64,000 bases of DNA, taken from CALZJC01 sp041574955. GTDB lineage: Bacteria; Acidobacteriota; Thermoanaerobaculia; Multivoradales; JAHEKO01. The notes beneath the pieces are model-generated. The model made no database searches. It had not been told where the DNA came from and saw only the letters and a list, made by a program, of their open reading frames with translations. Shown in pieces: positions 44,152-52,185 of this stretch; the first letter of the stretch is position 1, and each line of letters starts with the position of its first letter. The stretch is from contig JBFGNS010000003.1 in the NCBI GenBank assembly GCA_041574955.1, positions 1 to 64,000 on the forward strand, in the 5' to 3' direction. The position numbers and the translations under genes were made by a program.

Positions 44152-44397
44152 TCAGTCGGCGCGGCGCAGCACGTCGGCCGGGATCTTCCAGCCCACCCGC
44201 TCGCCGTTGCAGTAGACCTCGCCGCTGGCATCCGCCTCGAACTCTACCTCGTCGTCCGACTCCCAGCCGTTGGGCAGGCGCAGGGCGTAGCCGCTCTCGC
44301 AGCCGCTGATCAGGAAGCGCTGGCCGTCGGGCGCCTGCCAGCCGGTCAGCTCGGACTCGTGGTCGAACCGGTCGCGGTAGCGTGGCGATCGCCTCAT
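44152..44397 (-). CDS. Small conserved-looking protein of unknown function
   Basis: An 81-residue soluble protein starting at ATG 44397. It is rich in acidic and aromatic residues (GWQAPDGQRFLI, NGWESDDEVEFEADASGE), has two cysteines (C33, C63) and no signal peptide or membrane segment. It reads like one small beta domain. It is on the same strand as the cytochrome c gene with 58 bases between them, and may be cotranscribed. I do not recognise a family. The frame has no in-frame competition from a better ORF. Confidence 0.55.
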   Translation of the reverse strand: MRRSPRYRDRFDHESELTGWQAPDGQRFLISGCESGYALRLPNGWESDDEVEFEADASGEVYCNGERVGWKIPADVLRRAD

Positions 44398-44497
44398 CGC
44401 AAGTCACCTCCGGAACCCAGCGTAGGCCAGCGGCGGCGGACCGTCCACGCGTCGCGGGGTGGGCGGCCCACCCCCAGGTAGGGGCGGCGTGGAGCGC

Positions 44498-45556
44498 TCA
44501 GTCGGCACCGCCGCCGACCGGGCTCCAGGCCATGCCGTCCGGCTCGCGACCGGCGCGCAGCAGGCCGCGCACTGCCAGCGTCCCCGGGTCCAGCACCGCC
44601 ACCGCGTCGGCCTGGGTGGGCGCCACCCAGGCGACCTCGCCGCCGGGCGCCATGACCAGCCCCACCGGCACCGGGCTGTCGCCGAACCGGTCGCCGAACA
44701 GCCGCCGCTCGAAGCCCGGCACGGTGCTCAGGTCGAGCTGAGCGCGCCGCAGCTCGCGCCGCGCGGCGCGGTCGAACTGCACCACCTCGCCCGATCTGGC
44801 CGCCGACACCAGCACACGCGAGCCGTCGGGCGTCACGCGAACGCGGATCGGGAAGCCCGCGCACGGTACGGTGGCGACCACCTCCAGGCTGTCCGGATCG
44901 ATCACCGACAGGGTGTCGGCGGCGCGGTTGCCGACCCACACCTCGCGCCCGTCCGGGCTGATGTCGATGCCCTCGGCGCCGGCGCCGGTGGCCACGTCGG
45001 CCAGCTTCACCCCGGCCTCGAGGTCGACGGCGGTCACCGTGCCGGAGCCGATGTTGGCGACGAACGCACGCCGCCCGTCGGGCGTCGCCGCCACCATGTG
45101 CGAGATCCGCTGGCCGGTCTCGACCGCGGCCCGGATGGTGCCGTCGGCAGGCTTCACCACCAGCAGGTGGGCGCTGCCCTCGGCGGTCACCGCCAGCTCG
45201 CCGGAGGGCAGCCAGGCGAGGCCGTGCGGCCGCGTGTGCTCGCCCAGCTCGATGGTGCGCACCACCTCGGCGGCGGCCACGTCGATCACCGTCAGGCTGG
45301 CGCCCGGCTGCTCGCGGTCGCCGTAGTTGCTGACCACCGCGGTGGCGCCGTCGGGCGAGACGGCGATCTCGTGCGGCCCGTGGCCGGTGGGCAGGGTGGC
45401 TCGCGACTCGCCGCTGGCGGGGTCCAGCAGGTCCACCGTGGCGTCGGACTTGTTGGCCACCAGCAGGGTGTCGGCGCCGGCCGCCGGCGCCAGGCAGCCG
45501 ACCGCCACCGCCGCTGCCGCGAGCTTGCTCGAGCGCCTTCTGCTCGGGGTCTTCAT
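44498..45556 (-). CDS. Exported YVTN/40-residue beta-propeller protein
   Basis: A 352-residue exported seven-bladed propeller starting at ATG 45556. The signal peptide covers about 1-28 (KLAAAAVAVGCLAPAAGA). Blades recur about every 40-45 residues with the YVTN-type core: LLVANKSDATVDLLD, HEIAVSPDGATAVVSNYG, RAFVANIGSGTVTAVD, EVWVGNRAADTLSVID, and MAPGGEVAWVAPTQADAVAVLD. The last blade is closed by the N-terminal strand in the usual velcro manner. No catalytic residues are evident; many such proteins are lactonase-like or serve as binding modules. The start lies 39 bases from the divergent decarboxylase start. Confidence 0.85.
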   Translation of the reverse strand: MKTPSRRRSSKLAAAAVAVGCLAPAAGADTLLVANKSDATVDLLDPASGESRATLPTGHGPHEIAVSPDGATAVVSNYGDREQPGASLTVIDVAAAEVVRTIELGEHTRPHGLAWLPSGELAVTAEGSAHLLVVKPADGTIRAAVETGQRISHMVAATPDGRRAFVANIGSGTVTAVDLEAGVKLADVATGAGAEGIDISPDGREVWVGNRAADTLSVIDPDSLEVVATVPCAGFPIRVRVTPDGSRVLVSAARSGEVVQFDRAARRELRRAQLDLSTVPGFERRLFGDRFGDSPVPVGLVMAPGGEVAWVAPTQADAVAVLDPGTLAVRGLLRAGREPDGMAWSPVGGGAD

Positions 45557-45583
45557 GGGCCGAGCATACGCGAGGTGGGGCGG

Positions 45584-45589
45584 TAGACT
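45584..45589 (+). promoter_or_regulatory. Candidate -10 box TAGACT giving a leaderless transcript
   Basis: TAGACT ends 6 bases before ATG 45596. A start about 7 bases past the box would fall on the A of the ATG, and there is no ribosome site, so leaderless initiation is the natural reading. Confidence 0.4.
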
Positions 45590-45595
45590 CCGGCG

Positions 45596-46990
45596 ATGGA
45601 CCTGCGCCGCCTGCTGGACGGGGCCGTCGGCCGGCTGGTGACATTTCGCGACGGGGTGCGCGGGCGGCGGATCACGCCGGCGGCGGGCGCGGCGGAGATC
45701 CGGCGCCACCTGGCCCGCCAGTACGGCGAGTTCGCCACGCCGGTGCCGCCGGAGCGGCTGCTCGACGACGTCGCAGCGATGATGTCGGAGTGGAACCTGC
45801 ACGTCACCCATCCGCGCTACTTCGGCCTGTTCAACCCGCCAGTCTTCCCGGCGGCGGTCGCCGCCGACCTGCTGGTGGCCGGCTTCAACCCGCAGCTCGC
45901 CGCCTGGTCGCACGCGCCGGCGGCCAACGAGATCGAGCGCCATACCCTGCGCTACCTGGCCGGCCGGCTGGGTCTCGATGCGGAGCGCACCGCCGCCAGC
46001 TTCGCCAGCGGCGGCGCCGAGGCCAACCACTCGGCGCTGCTGGTGGCGCTGACCGACGGCCTGCCCGGGTTCCGCGACTCGGGCCTGGCCGGGGCGAACG
46101 AACGGCCGGTGGTCTACGTTACCTCCGAGAGCCACCACTCGATCGAGAAGGCGGCCCATCTGAGCGGGCTCGGACGGCGGGCTGTGAGGACGGTGGCCAC
46201 CGATCCCGACCTGCGGATGAGCGTCGTGTCGCTCGCCGAGGCGGTGGCGGGCGACCGCCGGCAGGGCCGCCGGCCGCTGGTGGTGGTCGGCACCGCCGGT
46301 ACCACCGCCGGCGGCACCGTCGATCCTCTGGCCGAGCTCGCCGGGCTGTGCGAGGCGGAGGGGCTGTGGTTCCACGTCGACGCCGCCTGGGGCGGGGCGG
46401 CGTGCCTGTCGCCGCGGCTGGCGCCGGTGCTCGTCGGCATCGAGCGCGCCGATTCGGTGACCTGGGACGCGCACAAGTGGCTGTCGGTGCCGATGGGCGG
46501 CGGCATGTTCTTCTGTAGCCGGCCAGGAGCGGTGGAGCGTACCTTCGGCACCCGCACCGGCTACATGCCGCTCGACGTCGACAGCACCGCCGATCCCTAC
46601 TCGACCACCATCCAGTGGTCCCGCCGTCACATCGGGCTCAAGCTGTTCCTGAGCCTGGCGGCGCTGGGCGCCGACGGCTACCGCCGGGCGATCGAGCACC
46701 AGGCCGAGATCGGCGAGCGCCTGCGCCGCGAGCTCGAGCTGCGCGGCTGGCGGATCGTCAACCGTACGCCGCTGCCGGTGGTGTGCTTCAGCCGTGGCGA
46801 GATCGACCGCGGGACGCTCTCCGCCGGGGAGCTGGCGGCGCGGCTGGCCGAGCGCAACTTCTGGGTATCGCCGGTGAGCCTGGCGGGCGGCCGGCCGGTG
46901 CTGCGGGCGTGTATCACCAGCTACGAGACCACCGCCGAGGACGTCGCCGAGCTGGCCGAGGCGGCGACCACCGCGGTCGCCGCCGGCTAG
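45596..46990 (+). CDS. PLP-dependent group II decarboxylase
   Basis: A 464-residue fold-type I PLP enzyme of the glutamate/aromatic-amino-acid decarboxylase group. The PLP lysine is K294 in WDAHKWLSVP. SGGAEANHSALLVAL (about 139-153), ESHHSIEKAAHLSG with its base-stacking His, and VDAAWGGAACLS (Asp pairs with the pyridine N) are diagnostic. Substrate could be an aromatic amino acid, glutamate, diaminobutyrate or cysteine sulfinate; the sequence does not decide. ATG 45596 is preceded by TAGACT rather than a ribosome site. It is divergent from the propeller gene and convergent with the amidohydrolase. Confidence 0.88.
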   Translation: MDLRRLLDGAVGRLVTFRDGVRGRRITPAAGAAEIRRHLARQYGEFATPVPPERLLDDVAAMMSEWNLHVTHPRYFGLFNPPVFPAAVAADLLVAGFNPQLAAWSHAPAANEIERHTLRYLAGRLGLDAERTAASFASGGAEANHSALLVALTDGLPGFRDSGLAGANERPVVYVTSESHHSIEKAAHLSGLGRRAVRTVATDPDLRMSVVSLAEAVAGDRRQGRRPLVVVGTAGTTAGGTVDPLAELAGLCEAEGLWFHVDAAWGGAACLSPRLAPVLVGIERADSVTWDAHKWLSVPMGGGMFFCSRPGAVERTFGTRTGYMPLDVDSTADPYSTTIQWSRRHIGLKLFLSLAALGADGYRRAIEHQAEIGERLRRELELRGWRIVNRTPLPVVCFSRGEIDRGTLSAGELAARLAERNFWVSPVSLAGGRPVLRACITSYETTAEDVAELAEAATTAVAAG

Positions 46991-47011
46991 CGTGCCGTCC
47001 GCCCCGGCGGG

Positions 47012-48373
47012 CTACTTGTAGCGCACGCCGCGGCGGATCACCAGGTCGACGTCGCGCAGCAGGTTGATGTAGCGCAGCACGTCGCCGCGCACCGCGATGA
47101 TGTCGGCGTACTTGCCCTCGCTCACCGTGCCCACCTGGTCGGCGACGCCCTGCAGCACAGCCGGCCAGTAGGTGGCGGCGCGGATCGCCGCCATCGGCTC
47201 CACGCCCAGCTCGCGCACCCAGATGTCGAGCTCGTTCCACGTCGACTGGCTGTGGAACTTCATCGGGATGCCGCTGTCGGTGCCGACCAGCAGGACCACG
47301 CCGGACTCGCGGAGCTGATCGAACTTGCGCTTCAGGGTCGGCTTGCGCGCCGGGGTGATCTGGAAGTACGGCAGCCGGTCCGGGTGGCGGATCGACTGGC
47401 GGATGTCGGCGATGATCTCCTCGGTCAGTCCCAGCTTCCACGACGGGTCGTCGAGGTGCTCGCGGTTGTCGCGCACATAGTCGTAGTTGAACAGCCCCTC
47501 GACGGTCGGCGTCCAGAACAGCGGGCCGAGGTTCATCTGGGCGGTGCGCTCGCGGATGGCGGCGACCACCGCCGGCGGGTAGTCGGGCGCCGTCGCCAGA
47601 CCGGTGTGCTCGAAGCAGTCGACGCCAGCCGCCAGGCCGCGCAGGATCTCCTCGGGCCGGTGGCCGTGGGCGGCGACCGTCAGGCCGTGGCGGTGCGCCT
47701 CGTCGACCACCGCTCGCACCTCGTCCATCGTCATCTGGTCCTGGTCGATCAGCTTGACGACGTCGACCCCCGCCTCCGCCAGCCGCCTCACCTTGGCGCG
47801 CGCGTCGGCGGCGCCGTCGACGCCCCAGCGGAACAGCTCGGTTCCCGGGTAGGGGGCCTTCTGGATGAACGGTCCCGACACGTACATCGTCGGGCCGGGG
47901 ATCTCGCCGGCCAGGATCCGATCGCGCACCCGGATGCTGGCCTCGAGCGGCGCGCCCAGGTCGCGCGCGCTGGTGACCCCGGCCAGCAGCAGCTGATGGG
48001 CCGAGGCCGGCATGATCACCGACTCGAACAGCGGCGGGTAGGTGCGGTCCCAGTGGCCGTAGTCGGCGTGACCGTTGATCATCAGGTGGACGTGCATGTC
48101 CCACAACCCGGGCAGCACGCTCATCCCCTCGGTCGAGACCAGCTCGGCCTCGGGCGGCACGGGCAGGGTGCCGACCGTGCCGACGGCGCGGATCCGCTCG
48201 CCCTCGATCAGGACGACGCTGTCGGCCAGCGGTGCGCCGCCGAAGCCGTCGATCAGGGTGCCGCCGACCAGCGCCGTCAGCCGCGGCTCGGCCGCCACCG
48301 CCGGCCCGGTCGCGGTTGCCACCAGGCAGGCCGCCACGGCGTGCGCGGCCAGCCAGCGCCGCGCCCGGCTCAC
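47012..48373 (-). CDS. Exported amidohydrolase (imidazolonepropionase-like/prolidase-type)
   Basis: A 453-residue metal-dependent hydrolase starting at GTG 48373, overlapping the stop of the coiled-coil gene (GTGA). A signal peptide spans about 1-26 (AVAACLVATATGPAVA). The TIM-barrel metal site shows H-x-H in WDMHVHLM, a Lys in VVKLIDQ, His in AAHGHR and EHTGL, and the catalytic Asp in LVGTDSG. The small beta domain (LVGGTLIDGFGG, and the C-terminal KYADIIAVRGDV) is also intact. Exported members cleave peptides or cyclic amides. The specific substrate is unknown. Confidence 0.86.
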   Translation of the reverse strand: MSRARRWLAAHAVAACLVATATGPAVAAEPRLTALVGGTLIDGFGGAPLADSVVLIEGERIRAVGTVGTLPVPPEAELVSTEGMSVLPGLWDMHVHLMINGHADYGHWDRTYPPLFESVIMPASAHQLLLAGVTSARDLGAPLEASIRVRDRILAGEIPGPTMYVSGPFIQKAPYPGTELFRWGVDGAADARAKVRRLAEAGVDVVKLIDQDQMTMDEVRAVVDEAHRHGLTVAAHGHRPEEILRGLAAGVDCFEHTGLATAPDYPPAVVAAIRERTAQMNLGPLFWTPTVEGLFNYDYVRDNREHLDDPSWKLGLTEEIIADIRQSIRHPDRLPYFQITPARKPTLKRKFDQLRESGVVLLVGTDSGIPMKFHSQSTWNELDIWVRELGVEPMAAIRAATYWPAVLQGVADQVGTVSEGKYADIIAVRGDVLRYINLLRDVDLVIRRGVRYK

Positions 48374-49296
48374 GGCGCCGCCATCTCCTCGAGGATCCTC
48401 CAGGCGCCGTCCTCGAGCACCAGCACCAGCCGCTTGCGGACCTCGTCCTGGAAGACGTCGGAGTCGTAGGTCTGGACGAAGCTGGCCACCACCCGATCGG
48501 GAGCCTCGACCTCCACCTCGAGCTGCGACAGGCCGACGGTGATGAACCGGGGCCGCAGCAGCCGCTCGCGGCGGAGCTCCTGCCAGGCGGTGCGGCTCAG
48601 GCCGTCGGCGGGCTGGAACCGGCGCGAGTAGAACGACAGGTAGTCGCCCGGCTGCTGGCCGGACCACGCCGCCGCCCAGGCCTGGACGGCGGCGGTGGCC
48701 TCGGCCACCGACGGCCGGTCGTCCTCGGCCACTAGTGGATCTGCCGGCACGGGTTCGTCCTGCATGGGGGGCTGGGGTTGCCGGGTGTCGGGTGGCGGCA
48801 CCGGCACCGGAACGAGCTCAGGCGGTGACTGCCGAAGGGCGACCGGCGCGCGCACCCTCACCCTGTCGGCCGCGGCCGGAGCGGCGGAGGGCGCCGCGGC
48901 CGGAGCGGTGCGCTCGGCCAGATCTTGCCGGCAGCGCTCGAGCTCGGCCTCGGCTTCGGCGAGTCGTGCCGACAGCTCGGCGACGCGTTCACGAGCCGCA
49001 GCCAGCTCGTCCGAGACGTTGGCGGTGAACGAGCCGCCCTCCGCGGCCTCGCGGTAGCGTCCCTCCCACTCGGCCGCCTCCTGGCGCGCCTCTCCCAACT
49101 CACGGGTCGCCTCGCGCAGCCGCTCGCGGGTCGCCTCGAAGCTGCGGCGGGTCTCTGCCAGCTCCTGCTCCAGCCTGCCGCTCTCGGTCTGATCCTGCGG
49201 TCCCGCGCTCACTGCCGCCGGCCACAGCGCGGCGGCGAGCGCCGCTACCAGTGCCAGGTGGCGTGCCGTTTCTACCGTAGCCGTGCGCCGCGACAT
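48370..49296 (-). CDS. Exported coiled-coil protein with C-terminal NTF2-like (Cds6-type) domain
   Basis: A 308-residue protein starting at ATG 49296, preceded by GGGAGGA; a longer frame is rejected as Arg/Ser-rich. The signal peptide (about 1-27, LALVAALAAALWPAAVSAG) is followed by a heptad-rich coiled coil (about 33-115: LEQELAETRRSFEATRERLR). A Pro/Ala linker runs to about 185. The last 120 residues have the pattern VQAWAAAWSGQQPGDYLSFY, RTAWQELRRERL and VVASFVQTYDSD of the SnoaL/NTF2-like domain found at the end of Cds6-type cell-envelope proteins. It is coupled to the amidohydrolase. A periplasmic, envelope-associated role is likely. Confidence 0.75.
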   Translation of the reverse strand: MSRRTATVETARHLALVAALAAALWPAAVSAGPQDQTESGRLEQELAETRRSFEATRERLREATRELGEARQEAAEWEGRYREAAEGGSFTANVSDELAAARERVAELSARLAEAEAELERCRQDLAERTAPAAAPSAAPAAADRVRVRAPVALRQSPPELVPVPVPPPDTRQPQPPMQDEPVPADPLVAEDDRPSVAEATAAVQAWAAAWSGQQPGDYLSFYSRRFQPADGLSRTAWQELRRERLLRPRFITVGLSQLEVEVEAPDRVVASFVQTYDSDVFQDEVRKRLVLVLEDGAWRILEEMAAP

Positions 49297-49366
49297 GCTG
49301 GGTGTCCTCCCTCGGCCGGTGATTCTAGCCTGCCCGGTCGAAGCCCGCCCGGCCGCCCCGGGGCGG

Positions 49367-50047
49367 TCAAGCGTCGAGGTTCTCGAGGAACCGCTCGAGC
49401 TGCCGGAGCGCGGCCTCCGACGGCTCGAGATAGGTGACGGCGAACCCCTCGACCCCTTCGCGCTGCGCGCTGCAGCGGCGCACCAGCTCGGCCTCGAAGG
49501 CGAGCGGCGCGCCGCCGCCGGGCAGTTCGAGCTCGAGCGATACGCGAGCGCCCAGCGGCGGCGACTCACCGGCGGCCACCCGTGCGCCCGACGAGGAGAT
49601 GTCGACGGTACGGCCTTCGGTCGGGCCCGGTTGGAGACGGGCCGGCACGCTGACCCGGTAGCGGGTGGCGGCGCGGATCTCGCCGAGGTAGCGCGCCGCC
49701 GCCGCCGCCAGCCGGTGCTCCGGCTGCTCGATCGCCACCGCCTCCAGCCGGGGGTCGCGGTGGAACGGATCGAGCTCCGCCAGCCGGTGCCGGCGGGTCA
49801 GCACCAGAAGCTGGCTGTCGCGGCACCGCGAGGCTGGGTGGCGGATAGCCTCGTGGACCTCGTCGAAGTCGGCGTCGGGCAGAGGCAGCACCAGGATGAT
49901 CAGATCGAACGGAATCTGCCGCACCATGTCGCGGGCGGCGAGCGCCGCCGGCACCCGGTGCATCTCGAACTCGGAGCGGCGCAGGAACCTGCCGGTCTCC
50001 GCCAGCGAGTCCGAGTCTCCGACAGCGAGGATGCGTTTCGGGGCCAT
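49367..50047 (-). CDS. PilZ-domain protein with receiver-like N-terminus
   Basis: A 226-residue protein. Residues 1 to about 120 resemble a response-regulator receiver (ILAVGDSDSLAETGRFLRRSEFEMH, then FDLIILVLPLPDADFDEV) although the phospho-Asp site is unclear. The C-terminal PilZ domain (about 122-226) shows the c-di-GMP motif RAATRYRVSVPARL and DISSSGARV, then LELELPGGGAPLAFEAELV. PilZ proteins read cyclic di-GMP and act on motility, polysaccharides or gene output. It starts 139 bases from the divergent aminotransferase gene. Confidence 0.84.
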   Translation of the reverse strand: MAPKRILAVGDSDSLAETGRFLRRSEFEMHRVPAALAARDMVRQIPFDLIILVLPLPDADFDEVHEAIRHPASRCRDSQLLVLTRRHRLAELDPFHRDPRLEAVAIEQPEHRLAAAAARYLGEIRAATRYRVSVPARLQPGPTEGRTVDISSSGARVAAGESPPLGARVSLELELPGGGAPLAFEAELVRRCSAQREGVEGFAVTYLEPSEAALRQLERFLENLDA

Positions 50048-50185
50048 GCGGAAGGTAAGCGAGCGCGCCAGCGTAGCGTATACGAGTGCTTGGCGCCGGC
50101 CGCACGGCGAGCGCATCCTTGGCACTCCCAGGGGCCGGCGGCGCGGGGGCCGCCGGGTATGATGCCGGCAAGGAGGTACAGACCG

Positions 50186-51481
50186 ATGCTCGACCGACGC
50201 CGCTTCCTGGGGGCCGTCGCACTGCCGGCCGTGGCCGCCGCCGCCGTCCTGCGCCCAAGCCGCGCGCTGGCCGTCGCCCGCAGCCTGTCGACCGACGGGC
50301 GCCGCCCCGAAGAGCTGGCCGCCGACGAGGGCTTCTGGCACGACGTACAGCAGGCTTTCTCCGTCGACCGCTCGCTGGTCAACCTCAACAACGGCGGTGT
50401 CAGTCCGTCGCCGGCGGTGGTGCAGGCGGCGATGAAGCGCCACCTCGACTACTCGAACACCGCGCCGCCGTATTCGATGTGGCAGGTGCTCGAGCCGCAG
50501 CGCGAGCCGGTGAGAGCGCGCCTGGCGCGCCAGTTTGGCTGCCACACAGAGGAGATCGCGCTGACCCGCAACGCCTCGGAGGGGCTGCAGGTCTGCCAGC
50601 TCGGCTTCGATCTCGAGCCGGGCGACGAGGTGCTCACCACCACCCAGGACTACCCGCGCATGATCACCACCTTCGAGCAGCGCGAGCGGCGCGAGGGCAT
50701 CAAGCTGGTGCGGTTTCCGATCCCGATCCCGTGCGAGGATCCGCAGGAGATCGTCCACCGCTTCGCCGAGCGCATCACGCCGCGCACCCGGCTCATCCTG
50801 ATGTGCCACATGATCAACATCACCGGCCAGATCCTGCCGGTCGCGGCGGTGGCGCGGCTGGCGCGCGAGCGCGGCATCCCGCTCGTGGTCGACGGCGCCC
50901 ACACCTTCGCCCACTTCCCGTTCCGCCAGGCCGACCTCGACTGCGACTACTACGCCACCAGCCTGCACAAGTGGCTGTTCGCGCCTCACGGCACCGGCAT
51001 GCTGTACGTCAAGCGCGACCGGATCCCGGAGCTGTGGCCGCTGATGGCGGCGCCCGGCGCGATGGACGACGACATCCGCAAGTTCGAGGAGATCGGCACC
51101 CACCCGGCGGCGAACTACCTGGCTATCGCCGAGGCGCTCACCTTCCATCAGGGCATCGGCGGCGAGCGCAAGGCGGCCAGGCTGGTCTACTTGCGCGACC
51201 GCTGGGCCAAGCGGCTCGTCGAGCACGACCGCGTGCGGCTCCACACCAGCCTCGAGCCCGGCTTCGCCTGCGGGATCGCTACAGTCCAGATCGACGGCGT
51301 CGACTCGCTGGAGCTGGCGGCCGAGCTGTGGCGCGACCACCGCATTCTGGTGGTCGGAATCAAGCACCCGGAGTTCGAGGGCATCCGCGTCTCCCCCAGC
51401 GTCTACACGACGAGCGAGGAGATCGACCGCTTCGCCGACGCGCTCGAGGCCGTCGCGCGGCGCGGCCCGGCGGCGGCCTGA
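50186..51481 (+). CDS. Tat-exported class V aminotransferase-like protein
   Basis: A 431-residue PLP protein of the class V aminotransferase/isopenicillin-N-epimerase type. ATG 50186 follows AAGGAGGT at 50170-50177. It opens with a twin-arginine signal, DRRRFLGAVALPAVAAAAVL, so it would be exported folded with PLP bound. Conserved points are LNNGGVSPSP, TRNASEGLQV, VDGAHTFAHFPF and the PLP lysine in TSLHKWLFAPHGTG. Exported class V members are few. Class V enzymes include epimerases, desulfurases and transaminases; no Cys-desulfurase loop is apparent. It begins a same-strand set with RidA, threonine dehydratase and an M20 peptidase. Confidence 0.86.
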   Translation: MLDRRRFLGAVALPAVAAAAVLRPSRALAVARSLSTDGRRPEELAADEGFWHDVQQAFSVDRSLVNLNNGGVSPSPAVVQAAMKRHLDYSNTAPPYSMWQVLEPQREPVRARLARQFGCHTEEIALTRNASEGLQVCQLGFDLEPGDEVLTTTQDYPRMITTFEQRERREGIKLVRFPIPIPCEDPQEIVHRFAERITPRTRLILMCHMINITGQILPVAAVARLARERGIPLVVDGAHTFAHFPFRQADLDCDYYATSLHKWLFAPHGTGMLYVKRDRIPELWPLMAAPGAMDDDIRKFEEIGTHPAANYLAIAEALTFHQGIGGERKAARLVYLRDRWAKRLVEHDRVRLHTSLEPGFACGIATVQIDGVDSLELAAELWRDHRILVVGIKHPEFEGIRVSPSVYTTSEEIDRFADALEAVARRGPAAA

Positions 51482-51510
51482 GAGCCCTGGCGATCCATGG
51501 GGAGGCGAAG

Positions 51511-52185
51511 ATGAAGCAGCTGTCACGGGCCGTCTGTCTGGCGCTCACCGTATCCCTGCCGGCGGTTGCCGCCGCCGGCTTCCAGGACCAGGACCAGGAA
51601 CCGCCGACTGCTCGGCCGGAGCGGCCGCCGTCGGCGGCCGACGGCCGTGAGAGCCCGGTCGAGCCACCGCCGGCCGACCGGCCAGAGGAGGGCAGGATGG
51701 ACGTCGACGCCGCCGGCCGCGAGGCCTTCGATCCCGAAGCGAGGCTCGAGAAGCTGGGTATCGAGCTGCCGACGCCGCCGGCGCCGGTGGCCAACTACGT
51801 GCGCGCGGTGCGCACCGGCAACCTGGTCTTTCTGGCCGGCCACGGCCCGCTCGAGCCCGGGGGCGGCTACGTCAGCGGCAAGATCCCCACCGACCTGACC
51901 GTCGAGCAGGGCTACCGGGCGGCGCGGCTCACCGCCATCGCCCTGCTGGCCTCGCTCAAGGCCGAGATCGGCGACCTCTCGCGGGTGCGCCGCATCGTGC
52001 GGGTCGAGGGCATGGTCAACTCGACGCCCGACTTCACCGACCAGCCGAAGGTGATCAACGGCTGCTCCGACCTGCTGGTCGAGGTGTTCGGCGAGCGCGG
52101 TCGCCACGCCCGCGCCGCGGTCGGCATGGCGTCGCTGCCGATCGGCATCGCGGTGGAGATCATGATGGTGGTCGAGGTCGATTGA
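51511..52185 (+). CDS. Exported RidA-family protein
   Basis: A 224-residue protein with signal peptide (MKQLSRAVCLALTVSLPAVAAAG) and GGGGAGG before ATG 51511. A Pro-rich segment (about 25-60) is followed by a full RidA domain (about 75-224): VRTGNLVFLAGHGPL, GKIPTDLTVEQGYRAARLTAI, LSRVRRIVRVEGMVN, and RHARAAVGMASLPIGIAVEI. RidA removes reactive 2-aminoacrylate or enamine intermediates released by PLP dehydratases. The Arg at the end of the core (RARAAVGM-type) is present. Exported RidA is unusual. Its stop overlaps the TTG start of the threonine dehydratase (TTGA), linking it to an enamine source. Confidence 0.85.
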   Translation: MKQLSRAVCLALTVSLPAVAAAGFQDQDQEPPTARPERPPSAADGRESPVEPPPADRPEEGRMDVDAAGREAFDPEARLEKLGIELPTPPAPVANYVRAVRTGNLVFLAGHGPLEPGGGYVSGKIPTDLTVEQGYRAARLTAIALLASLKAEIGDLSRVRRIVRVEGMVNSTPDFTDQPKVINGCSDLLVEVFGERGRHARAAVGMASLPIGIAVEIMMVVEVD

